Assembly: GCA_028290305.1 (NCBI GenBank) | Contig: JAQGKC010000426.1 | Span: 1 to 61,535 of the forward strand | Reading direction: 5' to 3' | Source of the DNA: Bradyrhizobium sp. | GTDB lineage: Bacteria; Pseudomonadota; Alphaproteobacteria; Rhizobiales; Xanthobacteraceae | DNA length: 61,535 nt | Shown here: positions 19,592 through 28,566 of the stretch, piece by piece | Layout: each line of letters starts with the position of its first letter | How positions within the stretch are numbered: the first letter of the stretch is position 1 | Program-made: the position numbers and the translations under genes | Notes under the pieces: generated by a model | What the model was told of the DNA's origin: nothing | Database searches by the model: none | What the model saw: the letters and a program-made list of their open reading frames with translations, nothing else

Positions 19592-20737
19592 CTATGCGGC
19601 TTCGGCAAGAAAGACCTTTTCCAGTTCCATAACCACTTTGGAAACCTGCTCCGACCGAAGTTCGGCATAGATCGGAACCGAGAGGAATTCATTGGCCAAT
19701 AGCTCGGTGACGAGAAAATCTCCCGCTCCATATCCGAGATTTGCATAAGCCTTTTGAAGATGAACCGGCACGGGATAATGGATGCCGACGCCGATGCCGG
19801 CCGCCTGCAGGGCTTTCTGTGCCTCATCGCGTCGCGCAAGACCCACGGCATAAACATGATAAACATGCCGGCTGTGCGAAGGCGGTGTCGGCCGCCGGCA
19901 TCGATGTTTCACCAGCAGCTGATCATAGTACGAAGCAACTGCTCTGCGCGCTTCGGTCCATGCTTCGATGTAATTCATCTTCACGTTCAAGACGGCGCCT
20001 TGAATTCCATCCATTCGATAGTTGTAACCGGGCACCACGTGATTGTACTTGGACTCCTGTCCCCAGTCCCGCAGCAGGGAAATGCGACGCGCGAGTTCGG
20101 GCTGATTGGTGACGACCGCGCCGCCTTCGCCATACGCACCCAGGTTTTTGCCGGGATAAAAGCTGAAACAGCCGAGATCGCCGATCGATCCCGCACGGCG
20201 CCCCTTGTATTCTGCGCCATGCGCCTGCGCCGCGTCCTCGATGACGACGAGGTTGTGGCGGCGGGCAATCTCCATAATCGCGTCCATGTCGGCCATCAGG
20301 CCGTGCAGATGGACCGGCAGGATCGCTTTGGTTCGGGGCGTGATCGCGGCCTCGATCAAGCTCGGATTCATTGTCCATGTGACGGGATCAACATCCACGA
20401 ACACAGGCCTCGCGCCGCTGTAGAGAATGGCGGCGGTGGTCGCGACAAATGTCATCGAGACCGTTATCACCTCGTCACCGGGCCCAACTCCGGCGGCTAG
20501 AAGCGCTAGATGCAAGGCCGAGGTCCCGCTATTGACCGCGAGACAATGTCTTGCATCGCAATAAGAGGCAAAACGCTCTTCAAATGCAGAAACTTCCGGT
20601 CCCAGCACAAACTGGGCGCTATCGATGGCGCGCAGTACGGCGGCATCGATCTCCGGTTTCATCTGTTGGTACTGCGCCTTCAAATCAAGGAAAGGTATCA
20701 AAGGGCTGGTCCTGTCCAAAATGCCGCACGATCGCAC
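19592..20737 (-). CDS. DegT-family aminotransferase, WbpE/WlbC/FdtB-like
   Basis: Up to 381 residues from a GTG at 20737; a TTG at 20701 behind AGGA gives the family's usual beginning ([10 protein letters not shown]). PLP features are [11 protein letters not shown] near 69, D168 in [15 protein letters not shown], and the PLP lysine K197 in [16 protein letters not shown]. The overall pattern is that of 3-amino-sugar aminotransferases such as WbpE, WlbC and FdtB. The nearby acetyltransferase (20892-21377) and Gfo/Idh dehydrogenase (23171-24235) are the partners expected in that route. The 154-bp gap in front holds an AT-rich island and probably an internal promoter. Confidence 0.8.
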   Translation of the reverse strand: MRSCGILDRTSPLIPFLDLKAQYQQMKPEIDAAVLRAIDSAQFVLGPEVSAFEERFASYCDARHCLAVNSGTSALHLALLAAGVGPGDEVITVSMTFVATTAAILYSGARPVFVDVDPVTWTMNPSLIEAAITPRTKAILPVHLHGLMADMDAIMEIARRHNLVVIEDAAQAHGAEYKGRRAGSIGDLGCFSFYPGKNLGAYGEGGAVVTNQPELARRISLLRDWGQESKYNHVVPGYNYRMDGIQGAVLNVKMNYIEAWTEARRAVASYYDQLLVKHRCRRPTPPSHSRHVYHVYAVGLARRDEAQKALQAAGIGVGIHYPVPVHLQKAYANLGYGAGDFLVTELLANEFLSVPIYAELRSEQVSKVVMELEKVFLAEAA

Positions 20738-20740
20738 GGG

Positions 20741-20845
20741 TTAAATGAATTAAATCGAAGCTCCAAAATTAAATCATAAATCAAAAATAAACAAATAAAA
20801 TAAATAGCATTATTCTGCAAATTGCTGAATTCGTGTAAATCGGTT
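20741..20845. promoter_or_regulatory. AT-rich island upstream of the WbpE-like aminotransferase
   Basis: A sharply AT-rich stretch in an otherwise gene-dense run. It has two copies of AATTAAAT 19 bp apart (20748-20755 and 20767-20774), followed by repeated AAATAAA words. It separates the broken acetyltransferase gene from the aminotransferase gene and is the only long gap between 14.0 and 24.2 kb. I infer a promoter or silencer-binding site. Confidence 0.45.
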
Positions 20846-20891
20846 AATTGGGCGCCAAAGCCGCTGCACCTATTTTCCGACCTTCAGGACT

Positions 20892-21377
20892 TCAAGCGCC
20901 GTCCGTGACCGCCTTGGGGTCCATCGCGCGGGCCGGCACGCCGGCCACGACCGCCCGCGGAGGAACATCCCGCGTTACGACCGAACCGGCACCGACGGTC
21001 GCCCCCGCGCCAATGGTGATTCCGCACAAAATCGTAGCGTTCGACCCAATCGACGCTCGATGGCCGATCCGGGTGGCTTCCACTTTCCAGTCGGTCGGCC
21101 CTTGCGGTCGGCCATCCTCCGTGGTCGCCCTCGGAAACCTGTCATTCGTGAACATGACGCCGTGCCCGATGAAGACCTCATCCTCAATCGTCACTCCTTC
21201 ACATATGAAGGTGTGTGACGATATCTTGCATCGCGATCCGATCTTCGCTCCGGCCTGAATCTAGACGAACGTACCGATCCGGGTTTCATCGCCGACCACA
21301 CAGCCATAGAGATTCACGAGGTCTGGATGGAATATCCGGACGTCACGGCCGAGCTGAACATCTTTTGCAACAGGCAT
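20892..21377 (-). pseudogene. Sugar N/O-acetyltransferase (WbpD/WlbB/FdtC-like) with an in-frame amber codon
   Basis: From the ATG at 21377, with GGGAG 9 bp upstream, the frame would encode 161 residues of hexapeptide-repeat acetyltransferase. Features are VRIFHPDLVNLYGCVVGDETRIG, then IQAGAKIGSRCKI, VTIEDEVFIGHGVMFTND, IGSNATILCGITIG and the C-terminal AGVPARAM. Codon 39 (21263-21261) is TAG, where family members usually have a glutamate after GTFV. Downstream the frame is fully preserved for 122 codons with no other lesion. Either the gene died recently, the base is a sequencing error, or a shortened protein is made from an internal GTG at 21194. Its normal role would be to acetylate the amino group installed by the WbpE-like enzyme. 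Confidence 0.82.
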
Positions 21378-21429
21378 CCAAATTTCTCCCTCGGCAGATC
21401 CTCATCCGCCATTGACGTACGGTCTGGGG

Positions 21430-22917
21430 CTATCCGATCGAATTGCGCTTTGCGTAGCCCGCGAATCTAAGGAATGGCAGATCAAAGATGCCGGTGGCCG
21501 CCAGTTGTAGCCGGGGCCAGAGCGGATGCTCAGTGACGACCATACTTAATAGCCAACATACTGCCGCGGAAACACAGGCCAGGCCCAATCCAACGATCGG
21601 AGGCAGCAGACCATATTCCACCATCGCAGCGCAGACTGCCACTCCGGCGCAACTCACGACCGCAACGATTGCGCTCTTGAATGTCGCGCGAAAGAGATCG
21701 CGCCATCCAATGTGGAGGTGCCGGCTGATAAAATAGATCGCAACAGCCGCTTGAAACGGCAAAGTGAGCATTGCAGATGCAGCAACCGCCTGCACACCAA
21801 AGAACGAAGCAACAAAGATGACAAGCAGCGATGGAGGAAGCGAAATCAGCGACGATATCAGTGCGTCGCGCACGCTGCCCACGGCAACCAGCACGGGATA
21901 TGTCAGGCAGGCCGCGAACAGCGAGAGATATGCAATGCACATCATGCGAACCAAGGGAACGATTTCCAGCCAGGTTGGGCCGAGCCAGATCGAGATGATC
22001 GGCTGAGCCATGATTGCAACGAAAGCAAGAAACGGCCAATGCACCGCGGTAAGAAGCGTAACTGCATCTAGATAGATGTGCTTCAGATTTCCGCCGGCTT
22101 TGGTTTGGGCAAAAATTGCCGGCATGACCACCGGGCTCAAAACCTGGCCGACTAGTCTATCGAACACTTGCGTGATGCCGATGGCGCGGCTGTAAAGCCC
22201 TACGGCCGCAAAATCCAGGATACGCGCAAGGAAGATCTGCGGTGCCAAATTGTAGAACACGTTGATAATGCTGACGCCGCCAGAGTAGAGGCCGAACCTT
22301 ATTACGTCCGGGTATTCCGCGAGAGAAGGACGGAAGACCCGTTTGTTTTTGCAAAGGGCGATCAGCAGGACCGTGAGAATGACATTTCCAGCAACCGCGC
22401 CCCAAATCGGGGCCATAAAGCTATAGTGCATGATAGCCAGCGCAATTGAGACTGCAATTGAAACACAATTCGCTGCAAGATTACAAATCGCAAGCTTGCC
22501 AAATTCCATGTCGCGGCGAAACAACGCCGATGTCACGACTGAAAACGGTGCTAGCGCGAAATTCAAAATAGAAACTGCGATACCCGCTTTTAAACCGTCT
22601 TGCCTGAAAAACCAGACGAACGCATCGCTGCAGACGAAAAGAGCGAGGCCGATTATCATCGAAATACAAAATGTAATCGTAAATGCCGTTCTGATATTTT
22701 GTTCTGAAAGCATCTTTTTTTGAATGAGATAATTGGCCCCGCCAAATTCCTGAAATGACGCAGTAATGACAGCGATGACCGCGTTGATCACGGCGTAGAT
22801 TCCGAATTCCCCGGGAGTCAGTAACCGCGACAGCACTGCGGTCGAGAAGAGCAAAAGCAGCAAGCTTCCGTAGCGCTCGATCGCAGAGAAGAAGATTGAG
22901 CGGTGAATAGCGGTCAT
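21430..22917 (-). CDS. Wzx-type polysaccharide flippase (MOP/PST family)
   Basis: 495 residues with about 12-14 membrane segments. The N-terminal ERYGSLLLLLFSTAVLSRLL and LTPGEFGIYAVINAV are typical of PST-family transporters (WzxC/TuaB-like). DFAAVGLYSRAI and VLSPVVMPAIFAQ near residues 240-270 match the central region. It should flip undecaprenyl-diphosphate-linked repeat units to the periplasmic face for Wzy. ATG start. It lies between the acetyltransferase and the dehydrogenase genes on the reverse strand and was probably co-transcribed with them. Confidence 0.86.
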   Translation of the reverse strand: MTAIHRSIFFSAIERYGSLLLLLFSTAVLSRLLTPGEFGIYAVINAVIAVITASFQEFGGANYLIQKKMLSEQNIRTAFTITFCISMIIGLALFVCSDAFVWFFRQDGLKAGIAVSILNFALAPFSVVTSALFRRDMEFGKLAICNLAANCVSIAVSIALAIMHYSFMAPIWGAVAGNVILTVLLIALCKNKRVFRPSLAEYPDVIRFGLYSGGVSIINVFYNLAPQIFLARILDFAAVGLYSRAIGITQVFDRLVGQVLSPVVMPAIFAQTKAGGNLKHIYLDAVTLLTAVHWPFLAFVAIMAQPIISIWLGPTWLEIVPLVRMMCIAYLSLFAACLTYPVLVAVGSVRDALISSLISLPPSLLVIFVASFFGVQAVAASAMLTLPFQAAVAIYFISRHLHIGWRDLFRATFKSAIVAVVSCAGVAVCAAMVEYGLLPPIVGLGLACVSAAVCWLLSMVVTEHPLWPRLQLAATGIFDLPFLRFAGYAKRNSIG

Positions 22918-22918
22918 A

Positions 22919-23167
22919 TCAGCCTGCTACTAGCAAATTGCGGCGAACGGTGAGAAAATACAATACAAGCGAGGTCCACGTCGAACGAAATGCCACGTGT
23001 TCCCAGCCGAATATCTTGTCTTGCCAGGGCCGCAGAGGCTGATTGTGTAACGCGCTTCCCGCACAAACCGCTAAATCGACGATACTTCGAGGCTTCCGCC
23101 AATCAGTGCCCATAAAACGCCGGCCGCTCTCGCATAGGATATGTCCTGATAGGAGCCGGATCCGCAA
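22919..23167 (-). CDS. Small hypothetical frame (82 aa), doubtful
   Basis: A TTG-started frame filling the 253-bp gap between the flippase and the dehydrogenase genes. Its C-terminal half (FGWEHVAFRSTWTSLVLYFLTVRRNLLVAG) has one hydrophobic stretch. I do not recognise a family and see no ribosome site; it may be a gene remnant or chance. Confidence 0.2.
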   Translation of the reverse strand: MRIRLLSGHILCESGRRFMGTDWRKPRSIVDLAVCAGSALHNQPLRPWQDKIFGWEHVAFRSTWTSLVLYFLTVRRNLLVAG

Positions 23168-23170
23168 CCA

Positions 23171-24235
23171 TCACACTCTCTCCGGTAGCTTATGGGCTTG
23201 ATTTAACCGGACCGGCCTTCCCTGTTCTTTGATCGAACGTGACGCCGCCTCCAGGATCTCCACGACCCGCAGGCCAGACTCCGCGCTGGAAATGGGCGTA
23301 TTGCCGGTGCGCAGGCAGTCGACAAAATGTTGCACCTCGGTTTGCAGCGCCTCCTTCGCCGCCAGATGTGGCGCCCACATATCTCCGGCGCGATATCCGA
23401 TCCTGAGCTGGTGCGCCTTCTCCGGTGAGCCGTTCAGCGTGATCCCCTTGTCGTAAATCTTGATCTTCTCGGTGGGTTCGACATCATCATAGACGATCAT
23501 CTTCCGGCTGCCGCCGATAAACGTCTGCCTGACCTTGATCGGCGACAGCCAGTTGACGCTGACATGGGCCACGCAGCTGCTTTGAAAAAACAGCGTTATG
23601 TGAGCCATATTCTCGGGCGCTCCCGTAACATGGCACGAGCCCGTTGCCGAGACGGCAACCGGCGCCTCGTTCAGGATGTGCTGGATGATCGATATGTCGT
23701 GTACTGCGAGATCCCAGATCACGTTTACGTCGCTTTGAAAAAGCCCCAGGCTCGAGCGGATACTGTCGTAATAATAGATCTCTCCGAGCGCGCCTTCGCG
23801 CAACAATTCACTAATTTTCTGGACGGCCGGCGTGTACAGGAATGTGTGGTCGACCATTAGAACCAGATTCCGCTTGTCCGCCTCCTCGATGAGACGGCGC
23901 ACCTGATCTGATGTGGGCGCCAGCGGCTTTTCAACGAAGACATGTTTTCCAGCCCGCAGCGCGGCGAGCGCCAGTTCGTAATGAGTATGTACGGGCGTTG
24001 CGATAGCTACCGCGTCAACCCTGGGATCCTGAAGGATATCGCGAAAGTCGGTAGTCGTTCCGATCTCCGGATGGAGACGTCTGCTGACGGCGAGCTTCGC
24101 CGGGTCCAGATCGCTAACGCTGACGACGCGCGAAGTCTCGCCGCACGCAAAGTTGCGAACGAGGTTCGGACCCCAGTAACCGTATCCGACCACACCAATT
24201 GCGACGAAGCTATTCGGCATTTGACACCCATTCAT
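23171..24235 (-). CDS. Gfo/Idh/MocA-family sugar dehydrogenase, WbpB/WlbA-like
   Basis: 354 residues. The Rossmann loop is GVVGYGYWGPN near residues 14-24, IATPVHTHYELALAAL is near 78, and the family's catalytic lysine is K103 in VEKPLAP. LAVHDISII near 175 supplies the conserved histidine. The C-terminal alpha/beta domain ends with the LRVVEILEAASRS helix. WbpB/WlbA enzymes oxidise C3 of UDP-GlcNAcA before amination by WbpE/WlbC, and both the aminotransferase and (broken) acetyltransferase are nearby. ATG at 24235; a second ATG five codons later is possible. Confidence 0.82.
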   Translation of the reverse strand: MNGCQMPNSFVAIGVVGYGYWGPNLVRNFACGETSRVVSVSDLDPAKLAVSRRLHPEIGTTTDFRDILQDPRVDAVAIATPVHTHYELALAALRAGKHVFVEKPLAPTSDQVRRLIEEADKRNLVLMVDHTFLYTPAVQKISELLREGALGEIYYYDSIRSSLGLFQSDVNVIWDLAVHDISIIQHILNEAPVAVSATGSCHVTGAPENMAHITLFFQSSCVAHVSVNWLSPIKVRQTFIGGSRKMIVYDDVEPTEKIKIYDKGITLNGSPEKAHQLRIGYRAGDMWAPHLAAKEALQTEVQHFVDCLRTGNTPISSAESGLRVVEILEAASRSIKEQGRPVRLNQAHKLPERV

Positions 24236-24392
24236 ACAAAAACATCTATCAAAAGTGGCCCATTAGGGCGGCGTACGCCTGCATCGGGCTAGTCAAATTC
24301 CCGATCGTTATGGTTCGGCCTGTAGACGAGGCCCTCTCGTTCTTGTTCGGCATTCGATACTGACAACGCCGTCTCTATCGCGGTCATGTTGG

Positions 24393-25655
24393 TCACGTTC
24401 GCGCCGGCATGTCCTGCCAGATCCCGCGCGTATCGATAACGTCGAGATGCCTTCGCTCCGCCAGAGGCACCATCTTGAATTCGTCGTGGTCAACCAGGAG
24501 AACGGCAATCTCGCAGCTTCGGAGAGCTTCATCGATGCCAAGGAACTCCGCTCCGTATTGTTCGAACGCGAGAGGCAGCCGGCGAAGGTTTGGCTCTACG
24601 ACCTTGATGCGCGAGCCGTATTTGGCCGCGAGATGCAACGCGATATCCATTGCGGGACTTTCCCTGAGGTCATCGATGTTCGCCTTGAAGGTCAGACCGC
24701 AACAAGCGATGTTCGCGTAGGGATGATCGTCGATCAAAGCCTGAGCACGCTCGATGACCATCGTTGTCTTGGAGTTATTGACATCGCGGCTCGTCCTCAT
24801 GACACGCGCGAGATCGGGCGCGGAATCGATGATGAACCAGGGATCGATCGCAATGCAGTGTCCGCCGACGCCGGGCCCGGGCCGCAATACGTTCACCCGC
24901 GGATGACGGTTTGCAAGGTCGATGACTTCCCAAACGTTGATATCAAATCGGTCGCAGATCAGAGAAAGCTCGTTGGCGAACGCAATGTTTGTGTCGCGAA
25001 AGGCATTTTCAGTCAGCTTTACAAGTTCCGCTGCCCGGGCGGTTGTAGGCACACAAGCGCCCCGGACGAACATCTTGTAAAAGCGCTGCGCCCGCCTGGT
25101 GCACCAGGGAGTTATGCCTCCGATGCAGCGGTCGTTGTTAATGAGCTCGGTCAGTATTCGGCCCGGCAAAACACGCTCGGGGCAATAAGCAACGGAAACG
25201 CAGGCATCGTCTTTGCCGTTGGTGTCGATATGCAGGTCGGGGCGGCACTCGGTTATCCGCTTTGCGATCCCTTCGGTCGTCCCGATCGGCGATGTGGATT
25301 CCAGGATGACCAGATTACCCGGCGCCAATACGTCCATGATACTTTCGACAGCGGCATTCACGCTCGTCAGGTCCGGCCGGTTTGCACCGTCAATGGGGGT
25401 CGGCACCGCAATAATGAATACGTCCGCAGGCTGAGGCTTCGTCGAGGTCACCAGCGATCCGCTGGATACGACCTTCTGTACGAGGCCATCCAGATCGGGT
25501 TCGGCGATGTGGATGGCCCCTGACGCGACGGTACGGACCACATCTTCTTTCGTATCGATCCCGATCACCTGGATCCCGCGACTGGCGATCAACGCCGCAG
25601 TCGGCAGGCCTATGTAACCGAGCCCGATAACTGCAACCTTTTGAAACTCAGGCAT
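24393..25655 (-). CDS. wecC: UDP-N-acetyl-hexosamine 6-dehydrogenase, WecC/WbpA-type
   Basis: 420 residues. NAD-binding GLGYIG at 11-16, AVPTP at 83-87, STSPIGTTE at 120-128, the LVKLTENAFRDTNIAFANEL helix with K213 and N217, and the catalytic C267 in GPGVGGHCIAIDPWF. The final GLTFKANIDDLRESPA region is also present. WecC oxidises UDP-ManNAc to UDP-ManNAcA in two NAD-dependent steps; WbpA does the same to UDP-GlcNAc. The adjoining wecB and wecG favour the ManNAc substrate. The ATG overlaps the wecB stop by 8 bp, showing translational coupling. Confidence 0.87.
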   Translation of the reverse strand: MPEFQKVAVIGLGYIGLPTAALIASRGIQVIGIDTKEDVVRTVASGAIHIAEPDLDGLVQKVVSSGSLVTSTKPQPADVFIIAVPTPIDGANRPDLTSVNAAVESIMDVLAPGNLVILESTSPIGTTEGIAKRITECRPDLHIDTNGKDDACVSVAYCPERVLPGRILTELINNDRCIGGITPWCTRRAQRFYKMFVRGACVPTTARAAELVKLTENAFRDTNIAFANELSLICDRFDINVWEVIDLANRHPRVNVLRPGPGVGGHCIAIDPWFIIDSAPDLARVMRTSRDVNNSKTTMVIERAQALIDDHPYANIACCGLTFKANIDDLRESPAMDIALHLAAKYGSRIKVVEPNLRRLPLAFEQYGAEFLGIDEALRSCEIAVLLVDHDEFKMVPLAERRHLDVIDTRGIWQDMPART

Positions 25656-26766
25656 TCAGAAGCACCTTCACAATGCGTTCGCTTGCCCGCCCATCCCCGA
25701 AAGGGTTGTGAGATCGCGACATCGCCGAGTAGCACTCGTCGTCATCGAGCAAACGAAATGTTTCTTCTACAATTCTGGTGCGGTCGGCTCCGACCAGGCG
25801 AGCCGTGCCGGCTTCGACGCCCTCCGGGCGCTCGGTGGTTTCGCGCATCACGAGAACCGGCTTGCCGAAAGTCGGCGCCTCTTCCTGGACGCCGCCGGAA
25901 TCGGTCAATACGAGATATGCCAGCGACAGCAAACCAACGAAGTCGGTATATTCCTGTGGTTCGATCAGTATCACGCGCGGATGGTTGGACAGACGTGCGG
26001 CGAAAATGTCATGCACGTTTGGATTCGGATGAATGGGCAGAACGATTGCGACATCCTCCCTCTGGAGAATCGTCAGCAGCGCTTCAACGATGTTGAGGAT
26101 GCCGTCTCCGAAATTTTCCCGCCGATGGCAAGTTACGAGAATGATACGGCGGTTTCCGTGATGCTGCCTTATGCTGTCCCAGCGTGACGCAAGATGCGGG
26201 TCCGCATCAACGATCGCCTTCGCGGCAATCAGGGCGTCGATGACGGTATTTCCCGTTACATGTATCCGGTCCTTCGGCACATTCTCGGATTGTAGAGCTC
26301 TCGCCGCTCTGTCGGTTGGAGCAAAGTGCTGGTCGGCAATCGAGCCCACAATCTTCCGGTTCACCTCTTCCGGCCAGGGAGCATATATATCTCCGCTCCT
26401 CAGCCCGGCTTCGACATGCGACACCGGGATACGACGGTAGTACGATGCGAGCGCGCCGGTCATTGCAGTCGCGGTATCACCCTGAACAATGACCCTGGTC
26501 GGCTTAACGCGGTCCAACACATCGCTGATGTCGCCGAGCAGCCGCGCGCTCAAATGATCGAGCGTCTGGTTGGCCGTCATGATGTTGAGATCGAAGTCGG
26601 GCACGATGTTCGCCAGCTTGAGCACCTGGTCGAGCAAATGACGATGCTGTGCCGTCGCACAGACAGTGACGGTTGAATTGTTTTCGGCCTTTAGCCGATT
26701 GATGACCGGAAAGAGCTTGATCGCTTCCGGACGCGTTCCCAAAAGAATCAGAAAATGCTTTTGCAC
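25648..26766 (-). CDS. wecB: UDP-N-acetylglucosamine 2-epimerase (non-hydrolysing)
   Basis: 372 residues with WecB hallmarks: GTRPEAIK at 10-17, TAQHRHLLDQVLKL at 38-51, IVPDFDLNIM, QGDTAT with D97, HVEAGLRSGDIYAPWPEE with E119, CHRRENFG with H213, and TDSGGVQEEAP. These cover the substrate- and UDP-binding residues known for E. coli WecB, and similarity runs the full length. It converts UDP-GlcNAc to UDP-ManNAc. A GTG start lies 3 bp after the wecG stop. A WbpI-type role (2-epimerisation of a diacetamido-uronate) is a less likely alternative. Confidence 0.88.
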   Translation of the reverse strand: MQKHFLILLGTRPEAIKLFPVINRLKAENNSTVTVCATAQHRHLLDQVLKLANIVPDFDLNIMTANQTLDHLSARLLGDISDVLDRVKPTRVIVQGDTATAMTGALASYYRRIPVSHVEAGLRSGDIYAPWPEEVNRKIVGSIADQHFAPTDRAARALQSENVPKDRIHVTGNTVIDALIAAKAIVDADPHLASRWDSIRQHHGNRRIILVTCHRRENFGDGILNIVEALLTILQREDVAIVLPIHPNPNVHDIFAARLSNHPRVILIEPQEYTDFVGLLSLAYLVLTDSGGVQEEAPTFGKPVLVMRETTERPEGVEAGTARLVGADRTRIVEETFRLLDDDECYSAMSRSHNPFGDGRASERIVKVLLNA

Positions 26767-26769
26767 GCG

Positions 26770-27564
26770 TTAGCCCCCGCTGCGGGTCGAACTGGGGGGC
26801 ACCACCCTATTCGCTCTTGGAATTGGCTGCAGGTTTTGCTGAACAAATGCCTGAGCCAGAATTCCGGCAAACAGCGTATTGGTCTTTGCGTATCGCCACC
26901 ACATCCGTCCCGGCTCCTGGTAAACGCGGTAGAGCCATTCAAGCCCTAGCTGCTGCATTCGGACAGGAGCCCGTCGAACTTGACCGGCGAGAACGTCTAA
27001 AGCCCCTCCCACCCCCATGATGAATGGGACGTTGAGTTCGTCACGATAGCTCGCGAGAAATCGCTCTTTGCGGGGCGTCGGCATGCCAATGAACAGGCAA
27101 TCCGCTCCACTGTCCCGGATGGAATCGACAACCTGCCTTTCCTGGTCCGCAGAGAAATAGCCGTCCCTAACTCCGGAAAATTGAATTGACGGATGCTTCT
27201 CACAAACCCGCCTGACCGCCCGTTCCGATACCTCGGGTGTCGCTCCAAGAAAGTACGGCTTGAACCCTTCATCGGCACACACCGCGAGGAGTTCAGTGAG
27301 CAGATCGACACCTGTCACCCGGACTTTGGCTGGAAGACCGACACATCTCGCTGCCCAGACAATTCCCATCCCATCGATGCTCACGACATCGCTGTTCGCC
27401 ACATCGGCAGCAAGAACGGGATCGCGTCGCATATTGACGAATTTCGCGACATTGAGCGCGACGTGTTGCAACCGCTGACGGTTACGCATCGCGTTTCTTG
27501 CAAGATCCACGGTTTCGGCCATTGTGAGGATATCGATCGGACATCCTAGAAAACTTTCACGCAT
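26770..27564 (-). CDS. WecG/TagA/CpsF-family glycosyltransferase (GT26)
   Basis: 264 residues from the ATG at 27564, with a G-rich ribosome site (GGGGG) just upstream; TTG and GTG codons 6-12 bp earlier are possible. The family's catalytic aspartate is in VSIDGMGIVW near residue 64. GMPTPRKERF near 160-169 and the GVGGALDVLAG then RRAPVRMQQLGLEWLYR block complete the family pattern. The C-terminal tail is basic and amphipathic and probably binds the membrane. WecG moves ManNAcA onto lipid-linked GlcNAc; TagA moves ManNAc. With wecB and wecC directly downstream, ManNAcA transfer is likely. It is the first gene of the long reverse-strand run. Confidence 0.85.
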   Translation of the reverse strand: MRESFLGCPIDILTMAETVDLARNAMRNRQRLQHVALNVAKFVNMRRDPVLAADVANSDVVSIDGMGIVWAARCVGLPAKVRVTGVDLLTELLAVCADEGFKPYFLGATPEVSERAVRRVCEKHPSIQFSGVRDGYFSADQERQVVDSIRDSGADCLFIGMPTPRKERFLASYRDELNVPFIMGVGGALDVLAGQVRRAPVRMQQLGLEWLYRVYQEPGRMWWRYAKTNTLFAGILAQAFVQQNLQPIPRANRVVPPSSTRSGG

Positions 27565-27586
27565 TATCACCCCCAATAAACAGCCA

Positions 27587-27682
27587 AATTAAATGCTACG
27601 GGCGACGCGAACCGGATGATTGCCAACCCATTCCGCTGGTCGGTATTTAATATAATATTATATTATGCGAGATGCTATTTAA
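27587..27682. promoter_or_regulatory. AT-rich promoter region of the wec run with an 18-bp palindrome
   Basis: Upstream of the first gene of the wecG-wecB-wecC run lie AATTAAAT at 27587-27594 and, at 27648-27665, the perfect palindrome TAATATAATATTATATTA. Related ATTTAAT words sit beside it at 27645-27651 and near 27672. Such a perfect, pure-AT palindrome in GC-rich DNA suggests a protein-binding site or DNA-structure element; a chance AT tract is not excluded. Confidence 0.42.
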
Positions 27683-27917
27683 TAACAAGACGTGAATTAT
27701 TAATTTGAATCGCTGCGTTAGCCGCATCCGATCGGTCGGTATCGCACATTTACCAAGGCATCGAACCGAACACTGCGGGGTATCAAAACCATGATTTACT
27801 TGACTTTTACGCCGCTTTTGCTCCGCGGCGACGCATTCGGTACCAGCATAAATGACCGGCGGAGGACGCCGCTGGGATAATAATAGAGCCCCTGACAAAA
27901 TTAAATAGCGTTAATAA

Positions 27918-28147
27918 CGCCATGATCTCTGCGATTTCCCACGCCTTAATCAGCCCGACCGACTGGAAGCCTGCCTCCGCAGCCTCGAGGTACAAACTCT
28001 CAGCCGACCACCGTTCGAGATCATCGTGGTCGACAATGGCTCCGCTGCCCCGCCCCAAGAGGTTGTTGCTCGCCACGCAGGCGTGCGGCCCAACCGGGCC
28101 CGGGGTCCCGCCCGCAACACGGGCGCAGGATCGGCGACGGATGCCAA
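27918..28147 (+). pseudogene. Relic of a family 2 glycosyltransferase
   Basis: In one forward frame this reads FPRLNQPDRLEACLRSLEVQ and then FEIIVVDNGSAAPPQEV, the opening of a GT2 catalytic domain. A decayed GPARNTG motif follows about 20 codons later. There is no start codon in frame, the first beta strand is gone and the frame stops at 28147-28167 just where a different homology begins. It is a truncated relic, not a functional gene. Confidence 0.68.
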
Positions 28148-28566
28148 CTACCTTGGAGCGTTGCTGAAGGCCTGATTGTGGGTCAACTGGCAGAGGTCGG
28201 AACGTTGACCGAACGACCAGAGAATCCATCCGAGCTCATAGCTCCGGCACTCAAGGCGAAGTCCGACATCGGCCGGATCGATCAAGGTTGACGAACGCCC
28301 CAGGTATGCATTCCGAACGGCGCGCAGTACGCGCATCTTCTTCGTTTGCAAGTTCGCATTTCCTGACCTGCGAGCGAATGCTCAACTGCAGCTTGGGTAT
28401 GAGCATCGACTTGCCCAGCTGGTTCTCGCCGAGAACCCAGTGGAATCCCTTTGTCAACGCCGCGCGGGCTTCCTGGACATCATGACATTCGGCGCACTCC
28501 AGCAAAGCGGGAGCCATGCCGTATTGGTGAACCGAATAAACCTCGTAGAAATCGAGAACACGGCCG
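28148..28566 (-). pseudogene. Relic copy of the 3' end of the alpha/alpha-toroid gene
   Basis: This matches the C-terminal ~135 codons of the intact gene at 30280-31512, beginning exactly at the same TAG stop. Shared blocks include LDFYEVYSVHQYGMAPALLE, WVLGENQLG.SMLIP.LQLS, RNAYLGRSSTLIDPA and LECRSYELGWILWSFGQR. Reading frame is broken at least once (near 28350). Its upstream end is fused to exporter-gene sequence at about 28566. The intact gene lies 2.1 kb away in the same orientation, so this is a partial duplication. Confidence 0.85.

Noticed and set aside
24447..25523. 358-codon forward frame opposite wecC
   Set aside because: The reverse strand encodes full wecC with all catalytic motifs; the forward reading has no family pattern.
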